Shown here: positions 26,269 through 35,147 of the stretch, piece by piece
How positions within the stretch are numbered: the first letter of the stretch is position 1
How the letters are laid out: each line of letters opens with the position of its first letter
From: Methanosphaerula palustris E1-9c
GTDB lineage: Archaea > Halobacteriota > Methanomicrobia > Methanomicrobiales > Methanospirillaceae
Assembly: GCF_000021965.1 (NCBI RefSeq)
Contig: NC_011832.1
Span: forward strand, 2,707,242-2,771,241
Direction: 5' to 3'
Length of the DNA: 64,000 nucleotides
Made by a program: the position numbers and the translations under genes
The notes under the pieces: generated by a model
What the model saw: the letters and a program-made list of their open reading frames with translations, nothing else
What the model was told of the DNA's origin: nothing
Databases searched by the model: none

Positions 26269-27047
26269 GGCTGCTCCAGGGCTTCCTTCGGGGGAACCAG
26301 TTCGTGGACCACGCTGCAGACCGCATGGACGAACTCGCGGGGCTGCTCCCGCTGGAAGGCGTTCCGCCCGACGCAGACCCCGGCCCCGCCGGCCGCGACC
26401 GAATCCCGGATCGCCTCCAGGGTCTCGAGGTCGCCGGCCTTCTCCCCGCCGGCGATCAGCACCGGCACCGAGCAGGCCTTGACGATCCGTGCGAACGAGA
26501 CCGGGTCGCCGGTGTAGGTGGTCTTGATCAGATCGGCGCCGAGCTCCTCGGCCACCCGGACACAGTGACCGACGGCGGCCGGGCTGGAGCCATCGACCCC
26601 CTGGCCGCGGGCATAGATCATGATCAGCAGCGGCATCCCCCACCGGGTGCAGTCCCGGGAAATCTCCCCGGCTGCCTCGAGCATCTTCGACTCGTTCGGG
26701 GCCCCGAGGTTGATATGGATCGAGACCGCATCAGCCCCGAGGGCGATCGCCTCCTCGACGGTGCAGACCAGCACCTTGTCGTTCGGGTCCGGGTTCAGCG
26801 AGGTCGAGGCCGAGAGATGGACGATCAGTCCGATATCACGGCCATGCCGGCGGTGACCGGCCTTGACCATCCCCTTGTGGAGGATGATCGCATTGGCCCC
26901 GCCGTCGCTGATCCGCGAGATCGTCTCGCTCATGTTCAACAGTCCGTCGATCTGCCCCATCGTGAACCCGTGGTCCATCGGGATGATGACAGCCCGGCCG
27001 GTGTTCCGGTCGAGAATTCGTTCCATTCTGATCTCCTTTCCGATCAT
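26265..27047 (-). CDS. aroA': 2-amino-3,7-dideoxyheptulosonate synthase (AroA'), copy 1
   Basis: A class I aldolase-fold enzyme that makes the first intermediate of the archaeal shikimate route from aspartate semialdehyde and 6-deoxy-5-ketofructose phosphate. The barrel starts with IIPMDHGFTMG, and the Schiff-base lysine is in LIKTTYTGDP. Strand ends PVLIAGGEKAGDLE and GVCVGRNAFQ bind phosphate. It is 260 residues and coupled by ATGA to a paralogue upstream and to dehydroquinate synthase II downstream. Which of the two paralogues performs ADH synthesis, and which acts as the archaeal fructose-bisphosphate or ketofructose aldolase, is not decided by sequence inspection. Confidence 0.9.
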   Translation of the reverse strand: MIGKEIRMERILDRNTGRAVIIPMDHGFTMGQIDGLLNMSETISRISDGGANAIILHKGMVKAGHRRHGRDIGLIVHLSASTSLNPDPNDKVLVCTVEEAIALGADAVSIHINLGAPNESKMLEAAGEISRDCTRWGMPLLIMIYARGQGVDGSSPAAVGHCVRVAEELGADLIKTTYTGDPVSFARIVKACSVPVLIAGGEKAGDLETLEAIRDSVAAGGAGVCVGRNAFQREQPREFVHAVCSVVHELVPPKEALEQP

Positions 27048-27841
27048 AATCTTTCTCCGATAATCTCCATCGCTTCAGTGGCCGACCGCCCCTCGTGGAC
27101 GATCGCGGCCGCGGCCTGGACGAAGAGGGTCGGCGAGCGGTGCTGGAATGCATTCCGCCCGATCGAGATCCCCATCGCTCCTCCCTCCATCGCTCCCTCG
27201 ATCAACTGCAGAGTGCTCAGGTCGTCGCTCTTCGCTCCGCCGGCCACCACCACCGGCACCGGACACCCGCCGGTCACCTCTCTGAACGAGTCCGGGTCGC
27301 CGGTGTAGACGGTCTTGACGATATCGGCTCCCAGTTCGGCGGCCACCCGGGCTGCCAGCTTCACATGCTCGACAGCGTGTTCGTCGGTGATGTTTCTCCC
27401 CCGGGGGTACATCATCGCGAGGAGCGGCATCCCCCACTCCATGCACTCGATGGCGACCCTGCCGAGGTCCTCGAGCATCTTCGCCTCAGAGTTGGCTCCG
27501 ATGTTCACATGCATCGAGACGGCATCGGCCCCCATCTTCAACGCGTTGGTGACGGTGTTGACGAGCACCTTCTCGTTGGGGTCGGGGCTGATGCAGGTCG
27601 AGGCCGAGAGATGAAGGATCAGCCCAATATCCGGGCCGCTCATCCGGTGGCCGTAGAGGGCCAGGCCGATGTGGCCGAGGACGGCATTCGCTCCTCCGGT
27701 CGCCACCTGGTTCACGGCCAGGTCCAGGTCGGTGAGACCGGTGATCGGGCCGTTGCTGACGCCGTGGTCCATCGGGACGATGATCGTTCTTCTGGTCTGG
27801 CGGTTCATTATTCGTTCAAGACGGATCTGTTTACCTCTCAT
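27044..27841 (-). CDS. AroA'/archaeal class I aldolase family, copy 2
   Basis: A second aldolase-barrel protein in tandem with copy 1 and similar throughout: IIVPMDHGVSNGPITG, Schiff-base lysine in IVKTVYTGDP, VVVAGGAKSDDLS and GISIGRNAFQ. Methanogens need both an ADH synthase and an aldolase that makes 6-deoxy-5-ketofructose phosphate, and the pair may divide these tasks. It is the first gene of the eight-gene operon. I placed the start at the ATG at 27841, after a GAGGTG ribosome site; the first ATG at 27850 would include that site. Confidence 0.88.
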   Translation of the reverse strand: MRGKQIRLERIMNRQTRRTIIVPMDHGVSNGPITGLTDLDLAVNQVATGGANAVLGHIGLALYGHRMSGPDIGLILHLSASTCISPDPNEKVLVNTVTNALKMGADAVSMHVNIGANSEAKMLEDLGRVAIECMEWGMPLLAMMYPRGRNITDEHAVEHVKLAARVAAELGADIVKTVYTGDPDSFREVTGGCPVPVVVAGGAKSDDLSTLQLIEGAMEGGAMGISIGRNAFQHRSPTLFVQAAAAIVHEGRSATEAMEIIGERL

Positions 27842-28166
27842 AAAACACACCTCGCCCCCTGTGCAGCACGCTGAACAGGGGGTTCAAAACTGATAAAAGC
27901 GATAGAACGCGTCCGCTCTGAAGGAAAGCATACCAGAAAGACGGTCGATCGCGAATTGATGCTGGCAGGAGCTGTTAACGCCCTGACCTGTCTGGTGATT
28001 CTGTGCACGGCTATCTGAGATAAAAACAGTCACCGGCGAAAAAACATTCACCACACATGAATGTATCTTTCTGTACAGAATAAGAAAAACCTGCCGGTCA
28101 TCGGCCCGGTCTCCAATGGTATTATCAATCTTCTTCTCATTGGTACACCATTACAGGGGGGCTCTG
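27842..28166. promoter_or_regulatory. Divergent promoter region with leader hairpin of the aromatic operon
   Basis: No gene is seen. On the operon side, GGGGG-type arms ACAGGGGG (27875-27882) and CCCCCTGT (27855-27862) form a perfect 8-bp hairpin with a 12-base loop. It lies immediately upstream of the GAGGTG ribosome site of the first gene, so it would be in the 5' leader and could affect translation. The rest contains AT-rich stretches that may hold TATA boxes in both directions. Confidence 0.5.
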
Positions 28167-29207
28167 GTGCAGCAACGGGATCTGATTGAACAGTGGCTGA
28201 TTGTGCTGGTGATCGCAGGGATCGGGGTGCTGACCACGGTCGCATTCTTCCCGCTGCTCGGGATCGTCCTCTTCGCCCTCTCGATCGCCATGGTCTCGAT
28301 GCCGCTGCACCGGCGGTTCCAGCGGTTCATGCGCCCCTCGATCTCTGCCATGCTGGTCACGGTCTGCGTCGGGCTCGTGCTGACTGTATGTACGGTGGCC
28401 ACGGTGGCCGTGCTCGTCGAGAACAGCGACTTCATCCAGCTGGTGGTCCAGACGGTTCTGAACTGGGCGGTCTCCTCCCAGGGGGGTTCCATCTCCCTGG
28501 GGATCCCGATCGATGCGGCCCAGATCACCTCCGGGGTGAACGACCTGATTGCACAGTTCACCACCTCCCTCAAGTCCTGGATCGAGCAGATCCCGGACCT
28601 GTTGATGGACATCGTGATCTTCTTCCTGGCGCTGTACCTCTTCCTCGAACAGGGCGAGCGGCTCTGGCTTGAGATCTTAAAGAACATCCCGGCCCGGAGC
28701 CGGCGGGTCGCCTCCCGGTTTTCAGAGATGGCCGTCGACACGATGTACTCGGTCTACGTCGTCCACCTGGCGATCGCAGTCGTCACCTTCTTCCTCTCGA
28801 TCCCGTTCTTCATGGTGCTCGGCTACGGGCATGTCCTTTTCTTCGCGGTCCTCTGCGGGGTCTTCCAGCTCGTCCCGTTCCTCGGGCAGACGGTGATCCT
28901 CCTCTTTGTCGGGGGGTACGCGCTCGCCCTCGGGGACGTCCGCGGGATCCTGCTGGTGATCTTCATCGGCTACCCGATCGCGGCGGTTCCGGACGTAGTG
29001 ATGCGGCCGCTGCTGATGGGGCAGAAGATGCAGGTCCACCCCGCGATCCTGTTCATCGGGTTCTTCGGGGGGATCGCGGTGATGGGGGCGATCGGGTTCG
29101 TGCTCGGCCCGCTGCTGATGGCGCTGCTGGTCGCGGCCTACAAGATCGCGATCGAGGAGTTCGGGGCCGGCCGGGAGGGTGATAAGGATAATAACGATTC
29201 CGGGTGA
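28167..29207 (+). CDS. AI-2E family (PerM-like) membrane transporter
   Basis: A polytopic membrane protein with about eight hydrophobic segments in the AI-2E/PerM arrangement. There are paired helices at each end and a long amphipathic central segment (about 90-150) before the second half. The signature region FFAVLCGVFQLVPFLGQ and the GYPIAAVPDVVMRPLLMG loop are recognisable. Family members export small molecules or act as Na+/H+ antiporters; the cargo here is unknown. I prefer the GTG at 28167, which has a GGGGGG ribosome site, over the ATG at 28116, which has none. Confidence 0.82.
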   Translation: MQQRDLIEQWLIVLVIAGIGVLTTVAFFPLLGIVLFALSIAMVSMPLHRRFQRFMRPSISAMLVTVCVGLVLTVCTVATVAVLVENSDFIQLVVQTVLNWAVSSQGGSISLGIPIDAAQITSGVNDLIAQFTTSLKSWIEQIPDLLMDIVIFFLALYLFLEQGERLWLEILKNIPARSRRVASRFSEMAVDTMYSVYVVHLAIAVVTFFLSIPFFMVLGYGHVLFFAVLCGVFQLVPFLGQTVILLFVGGYALALGDVRGILLVIFIGYPIAAVPDVVMRPLLMGQKMQVHPAILFIGFFGGIAVMGAIGFVLGPLLMALLVAAYKIAIEEFGAGREGDKDNNDSG

Positions 29208-29225
29208 GTATATAGAGGACCAGTG

Positions 29226-29310
29226 GCGAGGGTAGTCAAGCCAGGTCAACGGCGCTGGATTTAGGGTCCAGTCTCGAAGGAGTTCAAGGGTTCGAATCCC
29301 TTCCCTCGCA
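29226..29310 (+). tRNA. tRNA-Leu (TAG)
   Basis: An 85-base type II tRNA. Acceptor GCGAGGG pairs with CCCTCGC, discriminator A. The anticodon stem CTGGA/TCCAG encloses TTTAGGG with TAG as anticodon. The long variable arm and T arm AGGGTTCGAATCCCT are clear. No CCA is encoded. It starts 18 bases after the transporter gene. Confidence 0.95.
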
Positions 29311-29396
29311 TTTTTCGTATAAATCGAACCATTCCCGGCCAATCGTGGGCGAGGGACGGGTCGGAGTCTGGTCATCGATATCTGTGTGAGAGGGCA

Positions 29397-29666
29397 CTCC
29401 TCACGATTCACGTCATTTTTTACAGAGACTGGTTCAACTGCCCGCACCACGAGCACAGGACACCGGGCATGCCAGACCGTCTTTTCGGCCACGCTCTCGA
29501 GGCGCAGGTACTTCTGGGCGAGGGGGCTGCCCTTCACGTTGCTGACGCTCAATGCGGTCACCTCCGCCTTGAAGGTCCTGGCCATCTCAAGCCCGTACCT
29601 GATGGCGGCCCTAGTGTTGTCACTCCCGTCTGTGGTGATCAGCATCTTCTTTCTATACGGTATCAT
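29397..29666 (-). pseudogene. Decayed universal stress protein
   Basis: The reading frame starts like a UspA protein (KMLITTDGSDNTRAAIRYGLEMARTFKAEVTALSV, shown by its core LITTDGSDNTRA) and ends with the typical last strand HARCPVLVVR. The middle is missing: about 60 residues that normally hold helix 2, strand 3 and the ATP-loop GxxGxS. The normal stop is also lost; the frame runs on antisense through tRNA-Leu and into the transporter gene. It is therefore an internally deleted remnant rather than a working nucleotide-binding Usp. Confidence 0.8.
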
Positions 29667-29982
29667 GATCTTCTCCTTCCACCTGGACCTGATCAGGAGA
29701 CTGTGCCCGCTCGGAAGAGTTCTGGCGTTTTAGGATACGATACGCTCTTGATCCCGGTTCATTTATCTGTGTGTCCCTTGATCGCTGGGTCAACGGTGCC
29801 ATGTCGCTCAACCTCCAGTACCAAATGGTCTATGCTGTCAGGCATGGATCGGATCGTTGGGAGAGCCGGCAGGTGTGGCAAGAGATCACACAGAGATATC
29901 CGCGATCCTCACAGACTCGTGTTCAGGAAGAGATCTCAAAAGAGTGGGTTTTCCGGGAATCTGGTAGCTCTTCCGTTCAGGC
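29667..29982. other. Intergenic region, no clear gene
   Basis: A 79-codon plus-strand frame (29771-30010) exists but has no recognisable similarity and overlaps the end of the TrmB gene. Nothing else is seen. Confidence 0.5.
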
Positions 29983-30747
29983 TCACCTCCGCGACCTGTC
30001 GACCGGTTGAATCTCCTGCACAATTTTTCGCGACAGATAACTGGCGTAGATATCAGGACAGATAAAAATTCCCGTCAATCTCCCGTTGTCTTCCAGAATC
30101 GAGAGAGACTCCCGGCGGTCAGCCATCAGCAACAATTGCATCGAGAGCCCGTTCTTCTCTCCCTCTTCATGGTGAAAGAGGGATGCCTCAATATCACTCC
30201 CTCCAGTGAAGCATTTTATCGGCGCGAACTGGGCAAGTTCCTTTCTTCCGACGACAAGGTATACCAAAACCCGTTTTGCCGCACGGGAAATATCACTGCC
30301 ATATCTGGTGATGAAGACTTCATCATTGCAGAGAAGGATAAGTTCTGATTTCGCCCGACGCAACATCATCCGAATTTGATTGTCCCGCGTCCACTCAGTA
30401 CTCAGTTTATATCCCTGCATGAGCGGTTCCGGTGTCTCGGTCTCCAAGGCTTTCAGACGCTGATACAATCCGTCAAGGGATTTCACGGATTCCTGTTTCA
30501 ACTGCTCGAACATCTGGAAAACATCAACCGGCGAGTACCGCACCGGCGACGTACCGGAAGAAACGATAAACCCTTTTTGGGCCAACGAGGTGAGGGTTTC
30601 GTAGATTCTGCCACGGGGAATCTTCGTCTGTTCGTGAATTTCACGGGCACTTGCCACCCGTAATGCAGACAGAATGACATACACCTTCGCCTCGTATTCA
30701 CTCATCCCGATCCCTTTCAGATGCAGAAGTAACGAATCATCGATCAT
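29983..30747 (-). CDS. TrmB family transcription regulator
   Basis: The N-terminal winged-helix domain reads KGIGMSEYEAKVYVILSAL, then the recognition region SAREIHEQTKIPRGRIYETL and the wing GFIVSSGTSPVRYSP. This is the TrmB pattern. The C-terminal part (about 115-255) is the PLD-like effector domain found in shorter TrmB proteins, with LILLCNDEVF and a final IFICPDIYASYL segment. It is divergent from an MFS transporter gene across a short promoter region with a palindrome, so it probably controls that transporter. The ATG at 30747 or 30774 may be the start. Confidence 0.87.
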   Translation of the reverse strand: MIDDSLLLHLKGIGMSEYEAKVYVILSALRVASAREIHEQTKIPRGRIYETLTSLAQKGFIVSSGTSPVRYSPVDVFQMFEQLKQESVKSLDGLYQRLKALETETPEPLMQGYKLSTEWTRDNQIRMMLRRAKSELILLCNDEVFITRYGSDISRAAKRVLVYLVVGRKELAQFAPIKCFTGGSDIEASLFHHEEGEKNGLSMQLLLMADRRESLSILEDNGRLTGIFICPDIYASYLSRKIVQEIQPVDRSRR

Positions 30748-30783
30748 ACGAGGAGCTACTCCATTCAGGAGCACTTTCTTAAT

Positions 30784-30793
30784 ATTACGTAAT
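30784..30793. promoter_or_regulatory. Palindrome in the TrmB/MFS promoter region
   Basis: ATTACGTAAT is a perfect 10-bp palindrome in the AT-rich gap between the divergent TrmB and MFS genes, 18 bases before the MFS start. It is a candidate TrmB operator; the TATA-like TTTATAG follows at about 30801. Confidence 0.5.
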
Positions 30794-30810
30794 TGACAAT
30801 TTTATAGGGC

Positions 30811-32055
30811 ATGGTTATCACACCCTTTAAACCCACGAAATTTCAACCAACGAGATGGACATTACTTTTTCTCCTGCTCTCGGCCATGATGATCCTCATG
30901 GGAGGAGCAGCTATCGCGCCGGCTCTGCCATTGATCAGCGCAGCATTTCCCGATACACCAGACTCCCTCATCTCCTTAATTGTTACACTCCCTTCGCTCG
31001 CAATTGCCATCTCCGGCATCTTCATCGGTGCTCTTTCGGATAAGATCGGCAAAATGAAGATCCTTGTTGCCTCTGTTGCTATCTTCACCATCGCAGGATG
31101 TTCCGGATATTTTCTCACCTCGATACATGCACTATTACTCAGTAGAATCATCCTTGGAATCGGGATTGCCGGTATCACCTGCACGACATCCTCTCTGATC
31201 CCCTGTTATTACGAGGGACCTACCCGTGCCAAAGTTCTCGGTTATCAGGCGGCTGCTATGGGGTTCGGGGTATTAATTCTTGAAATGAGTGGGGGACTTC
31301 TCGCCGGGATCTCCTGGCATGCAGCGTTCCTGATCTACCTGATCGGTGTTGTCATTCTCGCAGGTGTACTTCTCTCGATGAAAGAGCCCGTTCTTCCGAA
31401 GATTGAAAAGAATACGGTAGAAGCCAATGAGGAGTTCCCTCTCTCCCTCCTCCTCTTAACCTACATAACCCTGTTTATGGGAAGCATGCTCTTCTACCTC
31501 ATGCCTACGAAGTTCCCCTACTTTATTGCAAATCTTGATGCAGCACGGATCTTGGGCGAAAACACCGCACTTATCAGCGGTCTATTCCTTGGTATCATGG
31601 GTTGTGCCGCATCAATCATAGGTATCTTTTACGGGAGACTTGTCTGGAGATTCAACCAATACACGATCCTCGCCATCATATTCATCTGCTTTGGTATCGG
31701 GTACTGCAGTCTCGGGTTAGCCACGTCGCTTCCCGTTGTTGCTTTTTCAGTGATCTGTATCGGTCTGGGTAACGGTATTCTGATGCCGACGATCTTAACT
31801 TGGATCGCTACGATCACGCCAAAACAGTTCCTCGGCAGGGCAAGTGGCGGATTTTCGGTGGCCCTGAACATCGGCCAGTTCGCTTCCAGTCTTGTTGTCG
31901 TGCCGGTCATTGCCATTGCTGCGACAACCAGTACGATGTTCCTTGCATTCGGATCTCTGGCGTTTGTGATCGCCCTGCCATATCTTCTCGCGATGATGAA
32001 AGAACGGCATACCCTACCACAGGGAGTAGTCCGAAAAATGGAATCTGATCTATAA
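30811..32055 (+). CDS. Major facilitator superfamily transporter (DHA1-like)
   Basis: A 414-residue protein with 12 hydrophobic helices. The inter-helix 2-3 loop GALSDKIGKMKILV is the MFS motif A. The DHA1-type drug or metabolite efflux subfamily is suggested by ALPLISAAFPDTP after helix 1 and by the GIGIAGITCTTSSLIP motif-C-like helix 5. Substrate is unknown. GC content is lower than in the aromatic operon. The divergent TrmB gene is the likely regulator. Confidence 0.88.
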   Translation: MVITPFKPTKFQPTRWTLLFLLLSAMMILMGGAAIAPALPLISAAFPDTPDSLISLIVTLPSLAIAISGIFIGALSDKIGKMKILVASVAIFTIAGCSGYFLTSIHALLLSRIILGIGIAGITCTTSSLIPCYYEGPTRAKVLGYQAAAMGFGVLILEMSGGLLAGISWHAAFLIYLIGVVILAGVLLSMKEPVLPKIEKNTVEANEEFPLSLLLLTYITLFMGSMLFYLMPTKFPYFIANLDAARILGENTALISGLFLGIMGCAASIIGIFYGRLVWRFNQYTILAIIFICFGIGYCSLGLATSLPVVAFSVICIGLGNGILMPTILTWIATITPKQFLGRASGGFSVALNIGQFASSLVVVPVIAIAATTSTMFLAFGSLAFVIALPYLLAMMKERHTLPQGVVRKMESDL

Positions 32056-32103
32056 TGAAGAACTCTTGAGGGAAGGTTACTCCCCTAGCCAACGCTGATC
32101 AGT

Positions 32104-32141
32104 GAGGCTGTCCACCCCGGTCCGGTTCATGGGACAGCCTC
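32104..32141 (+). terminator. Perfect 10-bp hairpin downstream of the MFS gene
   Basis: GAGGCTGTCC (32104-32113) and GGACAGCCTC (32132-32141) are exact complements with an 18-base loop. It lies 49 bases after the MFS stop and is followed by T-rich sequence, so it may end that transcript. The arm also resembles inverted-repeat ends of some insertion sequences, so a solo transposon remnant is an alternative. Confidence 0.45.
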
Positions 32142-32349
32142 TGTTTGACGGACTTCTTTTGAAATATTCCACCCCATTCTTCCAGTTATTCGGCGTGTAT
32201 CATTCCCTCTCTTCTCGAAGGCCGGGATGATCTCCGGGCTGCGATCGCTTCCCCCGAGGCTCTGCTCCCCGGCACGTATCCGTTCCATTCTCACCTGCAC
32301 CGACGGATCCAGGCACAATGATTCTCCCGGAACGAGAGGAGAGGTTGTT

Positions 32350-33012
32350 ATGTGTGGCCGGAACTCTCTCGTATGGACGGACGACCGCAGCAACCGGTTC
32401 AGAGTCCCCCTGACGAACCGGGGCGGCCGGTCCCGTTTCAATGTCGCACCGTCCCAGACGATGCCGGTGATCGTGAATGACGGTCAGGTGTTGATGGTCA
32501 TGATGGCGTGGGGGCTTCTCCCGCACTGGGCGAACAGCCTGCAGGGATCGAATTGTCCCATCAACGCCCGGGCGGAGACGCTGGCCGAGAAGCCGCTCTT
32601 CCGCGGGCTGCTGAAGCAGCACCGGTGCCTGATCCCGGCGAGCGGGTTTTACGAGTGGAAGTGGGCCGGCTCTCGCAAGCAACCCTACTACTTCCGCCTG
32701 AACGAGTCGCCCCTCTTCGCCTTCACCGGCCTCTACGACGTCTGGCACGGGGCCGATGGGAATGCTTACCCGACCTACACGATCATCACGACGGAAGCCA
32801 ACGAACTCGTCAACCCGATCCACAACCGCATGCCGGTGATCCTCAGGCCTGAGGACGAGGGACGCTGGCTGACCTCCACGCCGCCAGCACCGGACGAGAT
32901 GACAGCGATCCTCGGGGCGTATCCCTCTGAAGCGATGGAGGCCGGCCCGGTCTCGCCCCGCGTGAACAACCCAACCGAGGACGACGAGGTGCTGATCGCC
33001 CGGGTCTTATGA
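32350..33012 (+). CDS. SRAP domain protein (YedK/HMCES-like)
   Basis: SOS-response-associated peptidase-fold proteins crosslink to abasic sites in single-stranded DNA through the N-terminal cysteine. The ATG at 32350 places Cys at position 2 (MCGRNSL), as required, and has a GAGGTTGTT ribosome site. Other active-site elements are RFNVAPSQTMPVI, NARAETLAEKP, the GFYEWKW glutamate, and the histidine in NPIHNRMPVIL. The full set of catalytic residues is present in 220 residues. It stands alone, without SOS genes. Confidence 0.92.
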   Translation: MCGRNSLVWTDDRSNRFRVPLTNRGGRSRFNVAPSQTMPVIVNDGQVLMVMMAWGLLPHWANSLQGSNCPINARAETLAEKPLFRGLLKQHRCLIPASGFYEWKWAGSRKQPYYFRLNESPLFAFTGLYDVWHGADGNAYPTYTIITTEANELVNPIHNRMPVILRPEDEGRWLTSTPPAPDEMTAILGAYPSEAMEAGPVSPRVNNPTEDDEVLIARVL

Positions 33013-33566
33013 GACGGTGATCTCGCGGTCATCCTGCTCGACCGCCATTCCACTCTCACCTGTCACGGAGATGTAGAGCCGGCACGAGAAATGGGAGGGA
33101 AACCCATGGTTCATATCACTATCCATCAGGAGACCAAGAATTTTTTGGGTAATCGGGGAAGAGATCTCGATGCTTTGACTATCCGGGCCATAATCGGTGT
33201 TCCACGATGCATCTCCGTCATCCTACCAGGTCCGGGAATAACGAGGGGGACAGTTGCTTTGTCGCAGAATACCCTGACAACATCTTTTTTGTCTGTTTAC
33301 TCTGTTTTATTATTGTGCCGTTGATACAGAGACCTTCCCTCCTCAGCTGGTTCGAATTTCGGCGATGGCTCGGATGATAATCTTCTCCTGCATGGTCGAA
33401 TGTCGACCATCAGTGGTGCATCTGCTGAGAGAGAGATCCAGCCGGTATGCCGGCCCTCCACCAGAGGGTGATCGATCTCTGAATACTCCATAGTCTCGGG
33501 GTCGATGCCAGTACCGGGGACTGAAGGTCTGTAAAAATGAATTGAAGGGGGTCTCCGAATCAATCC
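33013..33566. other. Intergenic region, no clear gene
   Basis: About 550 bases with only short frames lacking recognisable protein features. A small inverted repeat ATGGTCG/CGACCAT occurs near 33395-33414. Confidence 0.5.
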
Positions 33567-35147
33567 CTACATCTCGTTGAAGAGGATGACGATATCATTG
33601 AAGTCGATCGTTCCGTTGTGGTTGAAGTCGAACGCACTGATCGGTTCATTGTCGGCGATCCAGTCCATCTGGTTGAAGAAGAGGACCACGTCATTGAAGT
33701 CAAGGGCACCGTCGCCGTTCACGTCCTCATAGAGCCCGTCATTGTTGAGATCGTGTGGAGCGTCGACCGATGAGGGGAGGGGCAGGGGGGGGGTGGGCGC
33801 CGTCGTGGGGGCGGTTGTTGCCGGCACCGTCTGACTGTCGGTCGGTGAGACCGTGGTATTGTTTGTCACCGTGGTACTTGTTGTCACCGGAGTAGCGGTT
33901 GTTTCCGGGGTACTGGTCCCGATCGGGTCTGGCAACCCGGTTGTGAACTTCAGATAGTTCAGATTGAAGGACCCGCTGAAGTCGAGCTTCACGGTGTGGT
34001 TGCCACCTGGCAGGTAGACCGGCCGCTGTACCGTAGTATAGAGAGCAGAGGAGCCGGTGTCAGGCACCTGGATCGTTGTCACCTCTGACCCGTCGACCTC
34101 CATGTCGATGGTGGCCCCGGTGTTGGGGGAGGCGACCCTGAAATTGACGGTATAGAGCCCGGCCGAGGCGATCTTCACATTGTAGGTGAGCCACTCGCCT
34201 GACCTGATATCCCTGACCACAAACTGTTGCTCAGCTGAAGAGTACTCGATATCCACGTCATCACTCCGGTAGGCACCGCCGGAGTTTCCGGGGGTGGTGT
34301 CGTAGTAGGCGACGCCCTCGCCGCCCGGTGCATAGTCACATGCCTGGATCGAGCCAGGGATCTGCTGCGAGGTGTTCCACGGCGCCGTCGTTGGCTCTGG
34401 GGTCACCGTACTGTTGTTGAGCAGCGGCACCAGTGCGGCATACCAGCGGTCGGCAAGTTTCTTCTCACCAGAGGTCTGCGGATGGATCCCGTCGTACTGG
34501 TTGTCCTTAAATCCGTCATAGTTGGAGTACATGTCGACGACGATCACCGGCGACTGGGCGGTGTTCTTATCGGCCGCCAGCGCCGGAAGTGCATCGTTAA
34601 AGGCGATCAACTGGGAGTTCGAATTCCGGAACGCGTCGCTGGTCGGGATGATCTGCGCCATCAGGATCTCCACATTCGGGTTGGCCGCCCGGAGGGTATC
34701 GATGATCTGACCGACATTGCTGAGCCGCTCCGAGAGATCCACCTGATGGATGACGTCATTGGTCCCGATGTGGAGGAGCACGATGTCCGGGGTGTACTGG
34801 TTCAGCCATTTGGAGAGTTTACCCTGCGGGTCGTCGGAGGGGTCGCCGTTCAGTTCCATCCCGGTGGTATACCCCCCATGTCCGTCGTGGTCCTGGTCGA
34901 ACGAGAACGAACTGAAGGTGGGCTCGGTCGTGGAACCGACGAAGTCGACATCGTACCCGCCGGTCTTGAGGTAGTTCCAGAGCAGGTACCGGTAACTGGG
35001 GTATGGCGAGTCGGCAGTGGCTCCGCCCCGGGTGATCGAATCGCCGAGCGGCAGGATCTTCACGGTCGCCTCTGCAGGGATGACGAGCAGCGACCCGCCG
35101 AGGAGCATGGCCAGCACGATGGAACACCAGAGCATCTCACCTCTCAC
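33567..35147 (-). CDS. Secreted SGNH hydrolase with carbohydrate-binding module and dockerin
   Basis: After a signal peptide (about 1-27) comes an SGNH/GDSL esterase domain: block I LPLGDSITRG, block III LLHIGTNDVIH, block V DGIHPQTSGEK, giving Ser, Asn, Asp and His. A CBM6/malectin-like domain follows (about 270-400, ends LDFSGSFNLNYLKF). A Thr-rich linker leads to a C-terminal dockerin-like pair (DLNNDGLYEDVNGDG, DFNDVVLFFNQMDW, DFNHNGTIDFNDIVILFN). The calcium-loop pattern DxNxDG is visible. The protein is probably an exported carbohydrate esterase that attaches to a cohesin partner or the cell surface. Confidence 0.88.
   Translation of the reverse strand: MRGEMLWCSIVLAMLLGGSLLVIPAEATVKILPLGDSITRGGATADSPYPSYRYLLWNYLKTGGYDVDFVGSTTEPTFSSFSFDQDHDGHGGYTTGMELNGDPSDDPQGKLSKWLNQYTPDIVLLHIGTNDVIHQVDLSERLSNVGQIIDTLRAANPNVEILMAQIIPTSDAFRNSNSQLIAFNDALPALAADKNTAQSPVIVVDMYSNYDGFKDNQYDGIHPQTSGEKKLADRWYAALVPLLNNSTVTPEPTTAPWNTSQQIPGSIQACDYAPGGEGVAYYDTTPGNSGGAYRSDDVDIEYSSAEQQFVVRDIRSGEWLTYNVKIASAGLYTVNFRVASPNTGATIDMEVDGSEVTTIQVPDTGSSALYTTVQRPVYLPGGNHTVKLDFSGSFNLNYLKFTTGLPDPIGTSTPETTATPVTTSTTVTNNTTVSPTDSQTVPATTAPTTAPTPPLPLPSSVDAPHDLNNDGLYEDVNGDGALDFNDVVLFFNQMDWIADNEPISAFDFNHNGTIDFNDIVILFNEM

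Noticed and set aside
25249-27308. Long plus-strand frames antisense to the aromatic operon
   Set aside because: The minus strand carries clear tyrA, aroB' and aroA' genes; the plus frames have no recognisable motifs.
29771-30010. 79-residue plus-strand frame
   Set aside because: No similarity or ribosome site, and it overlaps the end of the TrmB gene; kept only as a note in the gap entry.
33297-33563. 88-residue minus-strand frame upstream of the SGNH gene region
   Set aside because: No start signal or similarity, and composition is not coding-like.
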